Source of the DNA: Curvibacter sp. GWA2_64_110
GTDB taxonomy: Bacteria > Pseudomonadota > Gammaproteobacteria > Burkholderiales > Burkholderiaceae_C
Direction of reading: 5' to 3'
NCBI GenBank assembly: GCA_001797315.1
Contig: MGPC01000005.1
Coordinates: 62,001 to 126,000 of the forward strand
DNA length: 64,000 nucleotides
Both the position numbers and the translations under genes were made by a program. Below the pieces are notes generated by a model that worked only from the letters and a program-made list of their open reading frames with translations, did not search any database and was not told the origin of the DNA. Every line of letters starts with the position of its first letter. Positions within the stretch are counted from its first letter, which is position 1. Shown here piece by piece: positions 33,511 through 41,398 of this stretch.

Positions 33511-34259
33511 GTCTTTTTCCTTGCGGCATTCTCAGCGCTCAGCTGATCGATGGAAAGACGAAGCCACTCGCGCAGTGCTTGCGGACTGCCGCAGCGATGT
33601 TGCGCCAGGCTGGGGCCAGGGCCAACTTTCAGCCCATGACCGCCAAGACGTTGCACCACGTCAAAGCCAGCTTCGTCGGTTACGTCATCGCCGGCAAACC
33701 AGGGCTGTCGCCCCGTGAACGGCGGCACAGCCATGAAAGTTTCAATCGCTTGCCCCTTGTTTATGCCTGCGGGCTTGATTTCCAGAACGCACTTGCCTTC
33801 CAGCAGTTCCAACCCAGGAATGCGGTCCACCACGTCGGACAGGACCGTGCGGCAAAGTGACTCAAGTGCGGGAGCGTGACGGTAGTGCAAGGCGACGGTA
33901 GCCACTTTTTGTTCGATCCGCAAGCCGGCATGGCGGGCTACCAGCGCGTGGGCCGCCACCAGAACGGGCGCCAAATCAGGTGTCATGCAGGTCAGGCGGC
34001 CATCGGCATGACGGTGTTGTGCACCATGCTCACAGGCGGCTGGCAGGCCGAGGGGCGCCAAAAAGTAGTCAATGTCGCTCAGGCGTCGGCCTGAGACGAT
34101 CGCCAGTGCGCCGCCCAGCAATTCGTACAGCGTGGCCAGAGAGGTTACGAGGCCAGAGGCCACGCGCACGGCCTCGGGTTGTGGCGCCAGTTCGGCCAGC
34201 GTGCCGTCGAAATCAAGAAAGAGTGCAGACCCGTGCGTGATGCCTGGAAGCCGTTGCAT
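33507..34259 (-). CDS. otsB: Trehalose-6-phosphate phosphatase
   Basis: A 250-residue HAD-superfamily phosphatase that dephosphorylates trehalose 6-phosphate. Motif I is LFLDFDGTLAEL near the N-terminus (nucleophile Asp and acid Asp), with AIVSGRRLSDID as motif II region, the lysine in INKGQAIETFM and the late acids in WFAGDDVTDEAGFD. It is the first gene of the operon and overlaps the GH15 start by 4 bases. The C-terminal LSAENAARKKT tail lies in the overlap region. Confidence 0.94.
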   Translation of the reverse strand: MQRLPGITHGSALFLDFDGTLAELAPQPEAVRVASGLVTSLATLYELLGGALAIVSGRRLSDIDYFLAPLGLPAACEHGAQHRHADGRLTCMTPDLAPVLVAAHALVARHAGLRIEQKVATVALHYRHAPALESLCRTVLSDVVDRIPGLELLEGKCVLEIKPAGINKGQAIETFMAVPPFTGRQPWFAGDDVTDEAGFDVVQRLGGHGLKVGPGPSLAQHRCGSPQALREWLRLSIDQLSAENAARKKT

Positions 34260-34385
34260 AGGGTAACCATAACAAATTCTGAAAGCCTGTCTGTTGCAGA
34301 CCCGTGAGATACTTGAAAAATCGTGCGGTTTTTGAAGTGTTCAGCCATTTCTGGCCGGGACAAGCCGTCGTCCTTCTCCTTCCTC

Positions 34386-34580
34386 ATGTTCCGCTGGCTC
34401 ATCGTCATCTTCATCGCGTTGCTGATCATCAACGCCTTCACGCCCTGGTTCAAGAAGGTCGGCTTCGGTCGCCTGCCGGGCGACCTGAACTTCACGCTCT
34501 TCGGCCGCGAGTTCAACCTGCCGCTGACCACCACCATCATCCTGAGCCTGGTGGCGGGCGCGGTGGCGCGCTTTCTGTAA
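34386..34580 (+). CDS. DUF2905 small membrane protein
   Basis: A 64-residue protein starting MFRWLIVIFIALLIINAFT, with two membrane helices flanking a short loop GRLPGDLNF, and ending TTIILSLVAGAVARFL. This is the DUF2905 layout; the function is unknown. The upstream open frame has no ribosome site, so the ATG at 34386 is used. It is divergent from otsB. Confidence 0.8.
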   Translation: MFRWLIVIFIALLIINAFTPWFKKVGFGRLPGDLNFTLFGREFNLPLTTTIILSLVAGAVARFL

Positions 34581-34581
34581 G

Positions 34582-34598
34582 CGACCGTCTGTCGGTCG
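34582..34598 (+). terminator. Hairpin after the DUF2905 gene
   Basis: CGACCG (34582-34587) and CGGTCG (34593-34598) form a 6-bp stem with a 5-base loop starting one base after the stop codon, followed by TTTGG. A short weak terminator is possible. Confidence 0.35.
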
Positions 34599-34723
34599 TT
34601 TGGCGGGTGTCCCACAAACGGGGGATGGCCGCTCCCCTGACAATGTGCTGCAATGCTTGGGCGGATTCGGGCAGGCGGGATGATCGCTGCCTGAATCGGT
34701 ACATGCCAGACAGGAGATGCAAC

Positions 34724-35182
34724 ATGATTCACGGACAACGATCGTCGAAATCTCTGCTTTGCTTCGGAGCGCTCCTGATCACATTGGCGGCCTTCTTGCC
34801 GGCTTGCTCGGTGAAGCTGATCAGCAGCTATGACGAAGCGACCGACAAGGCCGTCACTGCGTTGCAGCGCAAGACGGAAGCGCATCTGATCGGGCTTGAG
34901 GCGGTGGAGGGTTTGCCGGAATGCAAATACGAAAAGCACAAGTCCTTCTATGACGAAGCCAAGGTGGATGTCAGCGCCATTGCCGTGCGGGCGGCAGCCA
35001 TCCCGCAGAACGACATCACGACCGAATCAGTGGCTTTGCTTGCCAACAGCCTGGGCAGTCTCGAAAAACTGCACAAGATAGCTTGCCTGAGCAAGGACCA
35101 GATTGCCCCTTTGCGCCTCCAGTTCAACGCCAGTTTTACCGCGATTCTCAAGCTGGAACTCGCGAAACGCCGCGGTGAGTGA
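34724..35182 (+). CDS. Hypothetical lipoprotein
   Basis: A 152-residue protein with an N-terminal hydrophobic signal and lipobox FLPACS (Cys near residue 28). The mature part is helical and charged (YDEATDKAVTALQRKTEAHL, then CKYEKHKSFYDEAKVDVSAI) with two further cysteines. An AGGAG ribosome site precedes the ATG. I do not recognise the family. It is followed by the frameshifted gene at 35204 with its own ribosome site, and the two probably belong together. Confidence 0.7.
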   Translation: MIHGQRSSKSLLCFGALLITLAAFLPACSVKLISSYDEATDKAVTALQRKTEAHLIGLEAVEGLPECKYEKHKSFYDEAKVDVSAIAVRAAAIPQNDITTESVALLANSLGSLEKLHKIACLSKDQIAPLRLQFNASFTAILKLELAKRRGE

Positions 35183-35203
35183 CCCTACGTCAAGGAGAAG
35201 ATC

Positions 35204-35532
35204 ATGAGTCTCAATGCGTCCCAGCTGGGAAAAGACATACTCGGCGCGTTCAAGGGGGCTTTTGCCGAAAGATGGCCCGCCATCAAAGAGTACGGTGAAG
35301 CTGAAGCCAAGAAGCTGGCGCAGACGCTGGTCATGATCGAGGCACTCAAGGCCTCGGGCAAGATCAACGATGAGCAAGCCACGCTCCACCTTGAGATTCA
35401 GAAGAATGCGACGCGTACGGTTTTTCTGACGCTCGAAGGGCTCGGCATTCTGGCTGCGGAAGCTGCCTCAATGCTGCGCTGGCGGTTGTCAAGGATGCTG
35501 TCAATACGGCCATCGGGTTCGCGCTGCTGTAA
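35204..35532 (+). pseudogene. Small membrane-associated protein gene with single-base frameshift
   Basis: The first about 90 residues (MSLNASQLGKDILGAFKGAF through VFLTLEGLGILAAEAA) read as a normal amphipathic protein. Then the frame turns into an Arg/Ser/Cys-rich, shadow-like sequence to a stop at 35599, whereas one base shift after about 35467 gives the smooth continuation NAALAVVKDAVNTAIGFALL and a TAA at 35530-35532. The text GCC-TCAATGCT fits loss of one A from GCC-ATC-AAT-GCT. This is either a real frameshift or a sequencing error. It follows the lipoprotein by 21 bases with an AAGGAG site. Function unknown. Confidence 0.7.
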
Positions 35533-35618
35533 CAAGTCTGTCGATTTGGCGTGTCGTCGCCCGGCTCTCTTGAACTGTGTCCGGCTGCCCCCACTCTGAT
35601 GGGCAGAAAGGGTTCACC

Positions 35619-36059
35619 ATGAGCGAAACGCGCCACATCGTCTGTCCGCACTGCCACACCACCAACCGGGTCCAGGTCGGTGATCTGGGCCATGCGCCCG
35701 ATTGCGGAAAATGCCACCAGCCGCTGTTCACGGCGCATCCGCTGGAGCTGGATGAGGCCTCGTTCGAGCGCCACATCGGCCGCAACGAGATTCCGGTGCT
35801 GGTGGACTTCTGGGCCCCCTGGTGCGGGCCGTGCCGCATGATGGCGCCGGCCTACGAGCAGGCCGCCGGCCAGCTCGAACCCCAGGTGCGCGTGGCCAAG
35901 GTGAATACCGAAGCGGAACAGAACCTGGCGGCGCGTTTCAACATCCGCAGCATCCCGACGCTGGCGCTGTTCGTCGGCGGGCGCGAGGTGGCGCGCCAGG
36001 CCGGTGCCATGCGCTCGGCCGCCGACATCGCACGCTGGGTGCAGGCCAACCTGCGTTAA
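35619..36059 (+). CDS. trxC: Thioredoxin 2
   Basis: A 146-residue cytoplasmic disulfide reductase. It has the TrxC N-terminal zinc finger with Cys9, Cys12, Cys29 and Cys32 (VCPHCH and CGKCHQ) and the thioredoxin active site WAPWCGPCRM (Cys69, Cys72), with the cis-proline in SIPTLALF. TrxC works in oxidative stress defence and is often OxyR-controlled in related bacteria, though no OxyR site was identified. It ends overlapping the tail of the convergent gene by 4 bases. Confidence 0.95.
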   Translation: MSETRHIVCPHCHTTNRVQVGDLGHAPDCGKCHQPLFTAHPLELDEASFERHIGRNEIPVLVDFWAPWCGPCRMMAPAYEQAAGQLEPQVRVAKVNTEAEQNLAARFNIRSIPTLALFVGGREVARQAGAMRSAADIARWVQANLR

Positions 36060-36472
36060 GACGCAATGGTCCACTCTTCGGCGCACTGGCGGCAACGCAC
36101 GCCGGTGTCGCCAGTGCGCCGGTCTTCGCTCACCACTTCGAAGCGGGCGTAGGTGCCGCACTGCGGGCAGTTGGCCTGGTTGGCCACTTCCTCGGCATGC
36201 ATCAGCAGGTAGAGATAGCGCCGCAGCGCCCACAGCCCAATGACAGCGCTGACAATGAACAGTACGACGTCGAGCAGCTTTTCCCCCAGGCTGCCGCCCG
36301 AAAAGACTTCCAGCGTACCCATCAGCGCAATGGTGCACAACAGGGCCAGCAGCATGTGTGCGTGGCTGGACAGCAACTCGCGTTCGTACCACTTGCGAAA
36401 CCCGTGGCGGCGCACGCCTTCGGCCAGGCGGTGGTTGAGCGGATTGCGCGGCCAAGGCGTCATGGTTGACAT
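36056..36472 (-). CDS. Hypothetical two-helix membrane protein with C-terminal zinc ribbon
   Basis: A 138-residue protein with two membrane helices (HMLLALLCTIALMGTLEVF and LLDVVLFIVSAVIGLWALRR) and a C-terminal zinc ribbon with CPQCGTYARF and VRCRQC, i.e. two CxxC knuckles about 25 residues apart. The ATG at 36472 is taken as start (36463 is another choice); the longer frame begins in poorly conserved sequence. No family name is offered. It converges on trxC with a 4-base overlap. Confidence 0.65.
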   Translation of the reverse strand: MSTMTPWPRNPLNHRLAEGVRRHGFRKWYERELLSSHAHMLLALLCTIALMGTLEVFSGGSLGEKLLDVVLFIVSAVIGLWALRRYLYLLMHAEEVANQANCPQCGTYARFEVVSEDRRTGDTGVRCRQCAEEWTIAS

Positions 36473-36632
36473 GATGCCCCGCCAGCGGCCGATCTTGCTG
36501 CCCTGCTTCAAAGCACCCGAGCGTGCCACAGGGGTTTAAGTTGTGGCAAGCGGCGGGAGCCGGGCCGCAGCGTCGCCCGTGTCCGCGGGCTCCAGGCCCA
36601 GCGGTGCTGAGCCACCGGTTTCTACGACTGCT

Positions 36633-38255
36633 TCAGCGGCCGTTGTCGTAGGGCAGTTGCAGGTTCGGCGCTGCGGCGTGTGCCACACCCTTCAGTTTGA
36701 AGGTGCTGACCACGCGCTCGAGATGGCCGGCCTGATCCTGCAAGGATTTCGCATCGGCGGCGGCCTGCTCGACCATGGCCGCGTTTTGCTGGGTGGCGGT
36801 GTTCATGCCGTCGATGTCACGGTTGACGCGCCCGATGCCCGACATCTGCTCCGCGCTGGCGGCGGCAATGCCGCGCATGATGTCGGTCACATGGTTGATG
36901 CTTTCCACGATCTCCGACATGGTGGCGCCGGCCTGGTGCACCAACTGGCTGCCGGTCTGCACCCGTGCGACCGAGTCGTCAATCAGCGCCTTGATTTCCC
37001 GCGCCGCGCCGGAGGAGCGCTGCGCCAGGCTGCGCACTTCGGCCGCCACCACGGCAAAACCACGTCCCTGTTCGCCCGCACGAGCGGCTTCCACCGCCGC
37101 GTTGAGCGCCAGGATGTTGGTCTGGAAGGCGATGCCGTCGATGACGCTGATGATGTCCACGATCCGCCTGGAGGAGGTGTCGATCGACGCCATGGTGTCC
37201 ACCACCTGCGACACCACGCCGCCGCCCTTGAGCGCCACTTCCGATGCCGCCTGGACCAACTGGTTGGCGCGCTGGGCATCGTCGGCATTGCGGTTGACCA
37301 TGGTGGTGAGCGCATGCATCGATTTCGCCGTTCCCTCCAGCGTGCCCACCTGCTGCTCGGTCCGGCTGGCCAGATCGGCGTTGCGGTTCGAGATTTCGTT
37401 GGACGCGGCATAGATTTTGTCGGTGACGGATCGCACCTGGCCCACGATGTGGATCAGACTGTCGTTCATGTCGCGCAGGGCCTGCTGCAGGTCGCCGACT
37501 TCGTTGCCGGAGCTCACCTGCACTTCCTGCGTCAAATCGCCCGTCGCGATGGCGCGGGCGGTCTCGACCCCGCTGGCCAGGGGCACCGTGACCACTTTCC
37601 GGATGAAGGGGTAGATCAGCAGCAGGACCGGAATGCTGGTCAGGAAGGCCGCCAGGATGGACTTGGTGCGCTGCTCCGCCAGGCCGCGGTTCACCTTGTC
37701 CAGCGAGACCTTCATGCTCACCGCGCCCAGCACCGTGCCTTCGGGCACCTGGTGGCAGACCGTGCAGTCCTTGCCGAGGTAATTCTTGAGCGCGAGCGCG
37801 GGACGGACGGCGCGCAGGTACTCGCCCCGGTCATCGCTCTCGGTCCAGACCAGCTCCCGGCCCGACTGCATGACCTGGGCTTCGCGCGGGTCGGGTGACT
37901 CCTCCTTGCCGCTGCCGGCGCCGAAGAGCTTGATCACGGCATCGGCGCGCAGCACGCGCACGTCGCGGATGGTGCCCAGCTGCTTGATCTGGTCGAGCAG
38001 CACATTGCGCTGCGCCACGGTGCCGGTGACCATCATGCCGGTGAGGCCCGCCATGGTGGCGTCGTGCATGCTGAGGGAAAAGTCCTGCGCCTGGGCCAGG
38101 GCGGCCTGGCGCGACACATGGCCCTGCCAGACGATCACGCCCGACCAGACCACCAAGAGCGCAAAGCCCATTGTCGCCAGGAGCTGGGTCCAAATTTTCA
38201 GCTTCGCGCCATGTCGCAAGATGCACTCCCGATGAGATGATTTCAGTCGAGGCAT
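36633..38255 (-). CDS. Methyl-accepting chemotaxis protein with periplasmic c-type haem motif
   Basis: A 540-residue inner-membrane chemoreceptor: helix 1 at about residues 22-44, periplasmic domain 45-198, helix 2 at about 199-217, HAMP domain, and a cytoplasmic signalling domain with the hairpin tip QTNILALNAAVEAARAGEQG. The periplasmic domain holds CTVCH at residues 164-168, a c-type haem attachment motif, in KNYLGKDCTVCHQVPEGTVL, similar to the Tll0287-like (DUF3365) haem sensor domain. It should therefore bind haem covalently after export and could sense redox state, NO or O2 in taxis. The signalling domain lacks a C-terminal CheR-tether pentapeptide. Confidence 0.9.
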   Translation of the reverse strand: MPRLKSSHRECILRHGAKLKIWTQLLATMGFALLVVWSGVIVWQGHVSRQAALAQAQDFSLSMHDATMAGLTGMMVTGTVAQRNVLLDQIKQLGTIRDVRVLRADAVIKLFGAGSGKEESPDPREAQVMQSGRELVWTESDDRGEYLRAVRPALALKNYLGKDCTVCHQVPEGTVLGAVSMKVSLDKVNRGLAEQRTKSILAAFLTSIPVLLLIYPFIRKVVTVPLASGVETARAIATGDLTQEVQVSSGNEVGDLQQALRDMNDSLIHIVGQVRSVTDKIYAASNEISNRNADLASRTEQQVGTLEGTAKSMHALTTMVNRNADDAQRANQLVQAASEVALKGGGVVSQVVDTMASIDTSSRRIVDIISVIDGIAFQTNILALNAAVEAARAGEQGRGFAVVAAEVRSLAQRSSGAAREIKALIDDSVARVQTGSQLVHQAGATMSEIVESINHVTDIMRGIAAASAEQMSGIGRVNRDIDGMNTATQQNAAMVEQAAADAKSLQDQAGHLERVVSTFKLKGVAHAAAPNLQLPYDNGR

Positions 38256-38412
38256 TCTGCCGAAGGCGGACAGTGCGGAACCTGATATGCATCAAGAAAA
38301 ACCGAGAGATGCCGACAGTTTGGCGTCAGCATGCGGGGTCCCGTTTGGTGCTGGTCAAGCCGCCCTGGCCGACGGTGGTTCGCCGACAGGCCGGGCCGGA
38401 GCGGGGACCTGC

Positions 38413-39672
38413 TTACGTTGCGGTCAGGTGCTCGGCGACGGCCTGCGCCCGCGCGGCATGGATCAGTTCGCCAATCTTCTTGCCGCTGTGACCCTGGGCC
38501 ATGGCGTGTTCGGCGATGGTGTGCGTCGCCACGCCGAGCACGACGTCGAGCACGCCCTGCAGCCGCTGAGCTTGCGGGTAGGGGGCATCGTTCAAGCCCA
38601 GCCGTCCGCGTGCATCGCAGGCGCAGGCTTGCAGGACCTCGGCAAAACGCTGCGGCTTGCGGATGGCGTCGCAGCGCTCCAGCAGGCGCACCAGCGCTGC
38701 TGCGCCCAGGTCGCCGCTGCGGTGGATGTGGCCGTGCTCGCGCGCCACCACGTCGGCCAGCTCGCGGCAGTCCAGCGGTACGCGCAGGCGTTCGCACAGG
38801 CCCTTGAGCAGGCGCGCGCTGCGCTCCTCGTGGCCGATGTGGCGCGGCAGCGCTTCGGGGTCGGTGGTGCCCTTGCCGAGGTCGTGGCCCAGGCAGGCGA
38901 AGCGCACCGTCAGCGGGGCATGGAGTCGGGCCGCCATGTCCAGCACCATCATCAGGTGCACGCCGGTGTCGATCTCGGGATGGTGCTGCTGCGGCTGCGG
39001 CACGCCCCACAGGCGGTCCACCTCCGGCAGCAATCGCTTGAGGGCACCGCATTCGCGCAGCACGTCGAACATGCGCGAGGGCTGGGCCTCCATCAGGCCG
39101 CGGCTGAGCTCCTGCCAGACGCGCTCGGCCACCAGGTGGTCGACCTCGCCGTCGTCCACCATGTGGCGCATCAGCGTCAGGGTCTCGGGGGCCACGGTGA
39201 AGTCGGTGAAACGCGCCGAGAGCCGCGCCACGCGCAGGATGCGCACCGGGTCTTCGCGGAAAGCGGGGGTGACGTGGCGGAACACCTTGTGTTCGATGTC
39301 CTGGCGGCCGTGGTAGGGGTCGGTCAGGTGTTCGAGGTCAAAAGTGCCGTCAGGCCTTGTGTATTCTGCGCGAATAGCTATCGAATTGATAGTGAGATCG
39401 CGCCGCGCCAGGTCTTCCTCCAGCGTCACCTCGGGCGAGGTGTGGATGGCAAAGCCCTTGTAGCCGCGCGCCGTCTTGCGCTCGGTACGCGCCAGCGCGT
39501 ACTCCTGCTTGGTCTCGGGGTGCAGGAACACGGGGAAGTCCTTGCCCACCGGCACAAAACCGCGCGCCGTCATCTCTTCCGGCGTGGCGCCCACCACCAC
39601 CCAGTCGTGATCCTTGACCGGCAAACCGAGCAAGGCGTCGCGCACCGCACCACCCACCATGTATATCTGCAT
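38413..39672 (-). CDS. cca: Multifunctional CCA tRNA nucleotidyltransferase
   Basis: A 419-residue class II enzyme that adds or repairs the 3' CCA of tRNA. The nucleotidyltransferase head has GGAVRDALLG, the catalytic acids in VKDHDWVVVG, ARTERKT and RRDLTINSIA, then HVTPAFREDPVRILRVARLSAR; the C-terminal half carries an HD domain (HDLGKGTTDPEALPRHIGHEE). Between RRDLTINSIA and DPYHG there are about 14 extra residues (IRAEYTRPDGTFDLEHLT) relative to the compact E. coli type, and that insert coincides with the 56-bp dispersed repeat at 39338-39393. Confidence 0.95.
   Translation of the reverse strand: MQIYMVGGAVRDALLGLPVKDHDWVVVGATPEEMTARGFVPVGKDFPVFLHPETKQEYALARTERKTARGYKGFAIHTSPEVTLEEDLARRDLTINSIAIRAEYTRPDGTFDLEHLTDPYHGRQDIEHKVFRHVTPAFREDPVRILRVARLSARFTDFTVAPETLTLMRHMVDDGEVDHLVAERVWQELSRGLMEAQPSRMFDVLRECGALKRLLPEVDRLWGVPQPQQHHPEIDTGVHLMMVLDMAARLHAPLTVRFACLGHDLGKGTTDPEALPRHIGHEERSARLLKGLCERLRVPLDCRELADVVAREHGHIHRSGDLGAAALVRLLERCDAIRKPQRFAEVLQACACDARGRLGLNDAPYPQAQRLQGVLDVVLGVATHTIAEHAMAQGHSGKKIGELIHAARAQAVAEHLTAT
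39338..39393 (-). repeat. 56-bp dispersed repeat, copy 4 (inside cca)
   Basis: In gene sense it begins ACTATCAATTCGATAGC, contains TATTCGCGCAGAATACACAA and ends GACGGCACTTTTGA; 56 bp, aligned end to end with the copy at 7998 and the copy at 23394. It is read in frame as TINSIAIRAEYTRPDGTFD in the tRNA nucleotidyltransferase, just after the conserved RRDL motif. Confidence 0.75.
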
Positions 39673-39696
39673 GGCTGGCAGTTTAGCGGTATGGCC

Positions 39697-40380
39697 TCAT
39701 CGTTTGAGGCGATAGGGTTCTTCAAATTCGCGGAAGTCCTGTTCGGCTCGCGCCTGGGTGATCCAGTCCGCCACCCCCGGTAGCGCGGCCACACGCTCGA
39801 CATAGGCCGCGATGTCGGCTGGCACCGGCAGGGCGTAGGTTGTGAGGCGCAGGCACACCGGCGCGAAGTAGGCGTCGGCAATGCTGAACTTTCCGAACAG
39901 CAGCGGCCCGCCGTGGGCGCTGAGCAGCTCGCGCCACATGGCCACCAGCCGCGCCACGTCGGCGCGCACAGCCGGTTGGTCGCGCCAGATCAGCGCGCCG
40001 ACCTCAGGCAGCGAGGCTTCGATGTTCTGCGGGCAGTGGCTGCGTAGCGCGCTGAAGCCTGAGTGCATCTCGGCGCAGACGCTGCGCGCCCGCGCGCGTG
40101 CGGCCACGTCCAGAGGCCAGAGTCGTTTCTCCGGGAATGTCTCGGCCAGGTATTCAGCAATCGCCAGCGTGTCCCAGATGATCAGCTCGCCATCCTGCAG
40201 CACCGGCACCTTGCCGGTGGGGCTGACGCCGGCCAGCGTCTGCTTGAACTGCGAGCCGGCATCGAAGGCGTCGAAACGCACCAGCACTTCCTCGAACGGG
40301 ATGCCGGCCTGGCGCATCAGCACCCAGGGCCGCATGGACCAGGACGAGTAGTTCTTGTTGCCAATGAAGAGCTTGGGCAT
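39697..40380 (-). CDS. Glutathione S-transferase family protein
   Basis: A 227-residue GST. The N-terminal thioredoxin-like half has LFIGNKNYSSWSMRPW with the likely catalytic serine, and the glutathione-binding VPVLQDGELIIWDTLAIAEYL; the C-terminal all-helical half follows. The pattern NKNYSSWSMRPW is shared by a group of bacterial GSTs (YfcF-like) of uncertain substrate. The ATG at 40380 (MPKLF) is preferred to the one 24 bases earlier because homologues start there. Confidence 0.88.
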   Translation of the reverse strand: MPKLFIGNKNYSSWSMRPWVLMRQAGIPFEEVLVRFDAFDAGSQFKQTLAGVSPTGKVPVLQDGELIIWDTLAIAEYLAETFPEKRLWPLDVAARARARSVCAEMHSGFSALRSHCPQNIEASLPEVGALIWRDQPAVRADVARLVAMWRELLSAHGGPLLFGKFSIADAYFAPVCLRLTTYALPVPADIAAYVERVAALPGVADWITQARAEQDFREFEEPYRLKR

Positions 40381-40435
40381 GGGGACCTCCGTCAGACGCC
40401 CCATGGTAGCGCGCGGCAGGGCCGAGCACAGCCGC

Positions 40436-41398
40436 TCAAGGACGCCGGTACTGGCCGCGCAGCGTCACGTAGCGGTCGTTCTGGCCCAGGTAGTCGGGCG
40501 CGATGGCGCCCAGGGCCGCCGGCGTGATGCCCAGCGCTGCCAGACCGGGTAGCCGGCCGCTGGCCATGTTGTCGATGCGCAGGGAGTCGAGGTTGTCGCG
40601 GCTCATCAGCGGCTGGCCCGGCAGCCACTCCATCAAGCCGGCCTGCAGGCGACCCAGCGCCATGGGCAGCGGGATGACCGGGCGAGCGTGGCGCAGGCCG
40701 CTGTAGCGGCCCGCCAGCTGCACCAGTTGCTTGAGCGTGAAGATGTCTGGCCCGCAAGCCTCATAGGTCTGGCCGATGGTGGCCGGGTCTCGCAGGCAGT
40801 GCACGATGGCCTGCGCCACGTCTTCCACCCAGACCGGCTGAAAACGCGCCTGCGCGCCAGCCAGCGGCATGACGGGAAACACGCGCTGCAGTCGCGCGAA
40901 CAGGTTGAGGAAGCGGTCGCCGGCACCGAAGATGACACTGGGGCGCAGCACGGTGAGCTGCAGGCCGTCACGGGCGGCGGCTTGCAGCACGGCTTCGCCG
41001 CGGCTCTTGCTGCGCAGGTAGAGCGAGGGGGCGGTGTCGGCAGCGGTGGGCTCGGCCCCCAGGGCGCTGACATGCACCAGCCGCGGCACGCCATTCGCCA
41101 GGCAGGCACGTGCCAGCTTGGCCGGCAGTTCGACATGGGTGCGCTTGAACGCGGCAGCCGTGCCGTGCAGGATGGCCACCAGGTTGACCACGGCATCGTG
41201 GCCGCGTACCAGCTGCGCCAGTGCCGCTTCGTCATGCACGTCGGCCGCGACCACCTCCAGCCGCGGCAGATGTTGCAGGTGTTGCGCCTGGCTGGTGCGC
41301 CGCGTCGGCACGGTGATCTGCCAGTCCAGCCGTGCCAGCTTCTCGCAGACGTGGCGGCCGACGAAACCGGTGCCGCCGAGCAGCAGCACCTTGTTCAT
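40436..41398 (-). CDS. NAD(P)-binding NDUFA9-like epimerase/reductase
   Basis: A 320-residue atypical short-chain reductase of the complex I NDUFA9 subunit group. The N-terminal dinucleotide motif is VLLLGGTGFVGRHVCEKL, followed by VNLVAILHG, the active-site-like region LVHVSALGA...YLRSKSRGE and VLRPSVIFGAGDRFLN. The catalytic tyrosine is retained in SLYLRSK. Bacterial members are NAD(P)H-binding proteins of unclear substrate, sometimes linked to quinone or lipid metabolism. Its start overlaps the lytic transglycosylase stop by 4 bases, so the two genes are translationally coupled. Confidence 0.87.
   Translation of the reverse strand: MNKVLLLGGTGFVGRHVCEKLARLDWQITVPTRRTSQAQHLQHLPRLEVVAADVHDEAALAQLVRGHDAVVNLVAILHGTAAAFKRTHVELPAKLARACLANGVPRLVHVSALGAEPTAADTAPSLYLRSKSRGEAVLQAAARDGLQLTVLRPSVIFGAGDRFLNLFARLQRVFPVMPLAGAQARFQPVWVEDVAQAIVHCLRDPATIGQTYEACGPDIFTLKQLVQLAGRYSGLRHARPVIPLPMALGRLQAGLMEWLPGQPLMSRDNLDSLRIDNMASGRLPGLAALGITPAALGAIAPDYLGQNDRYVTLRGQYRRP

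Noticed and set aside
38256-38412. Small genes in the gap between the chemoreceptor and cca
   Set aside because: The 157-bp gap holds only short open frames with no ribosome site or conserved pattern; it is described as non-coding.
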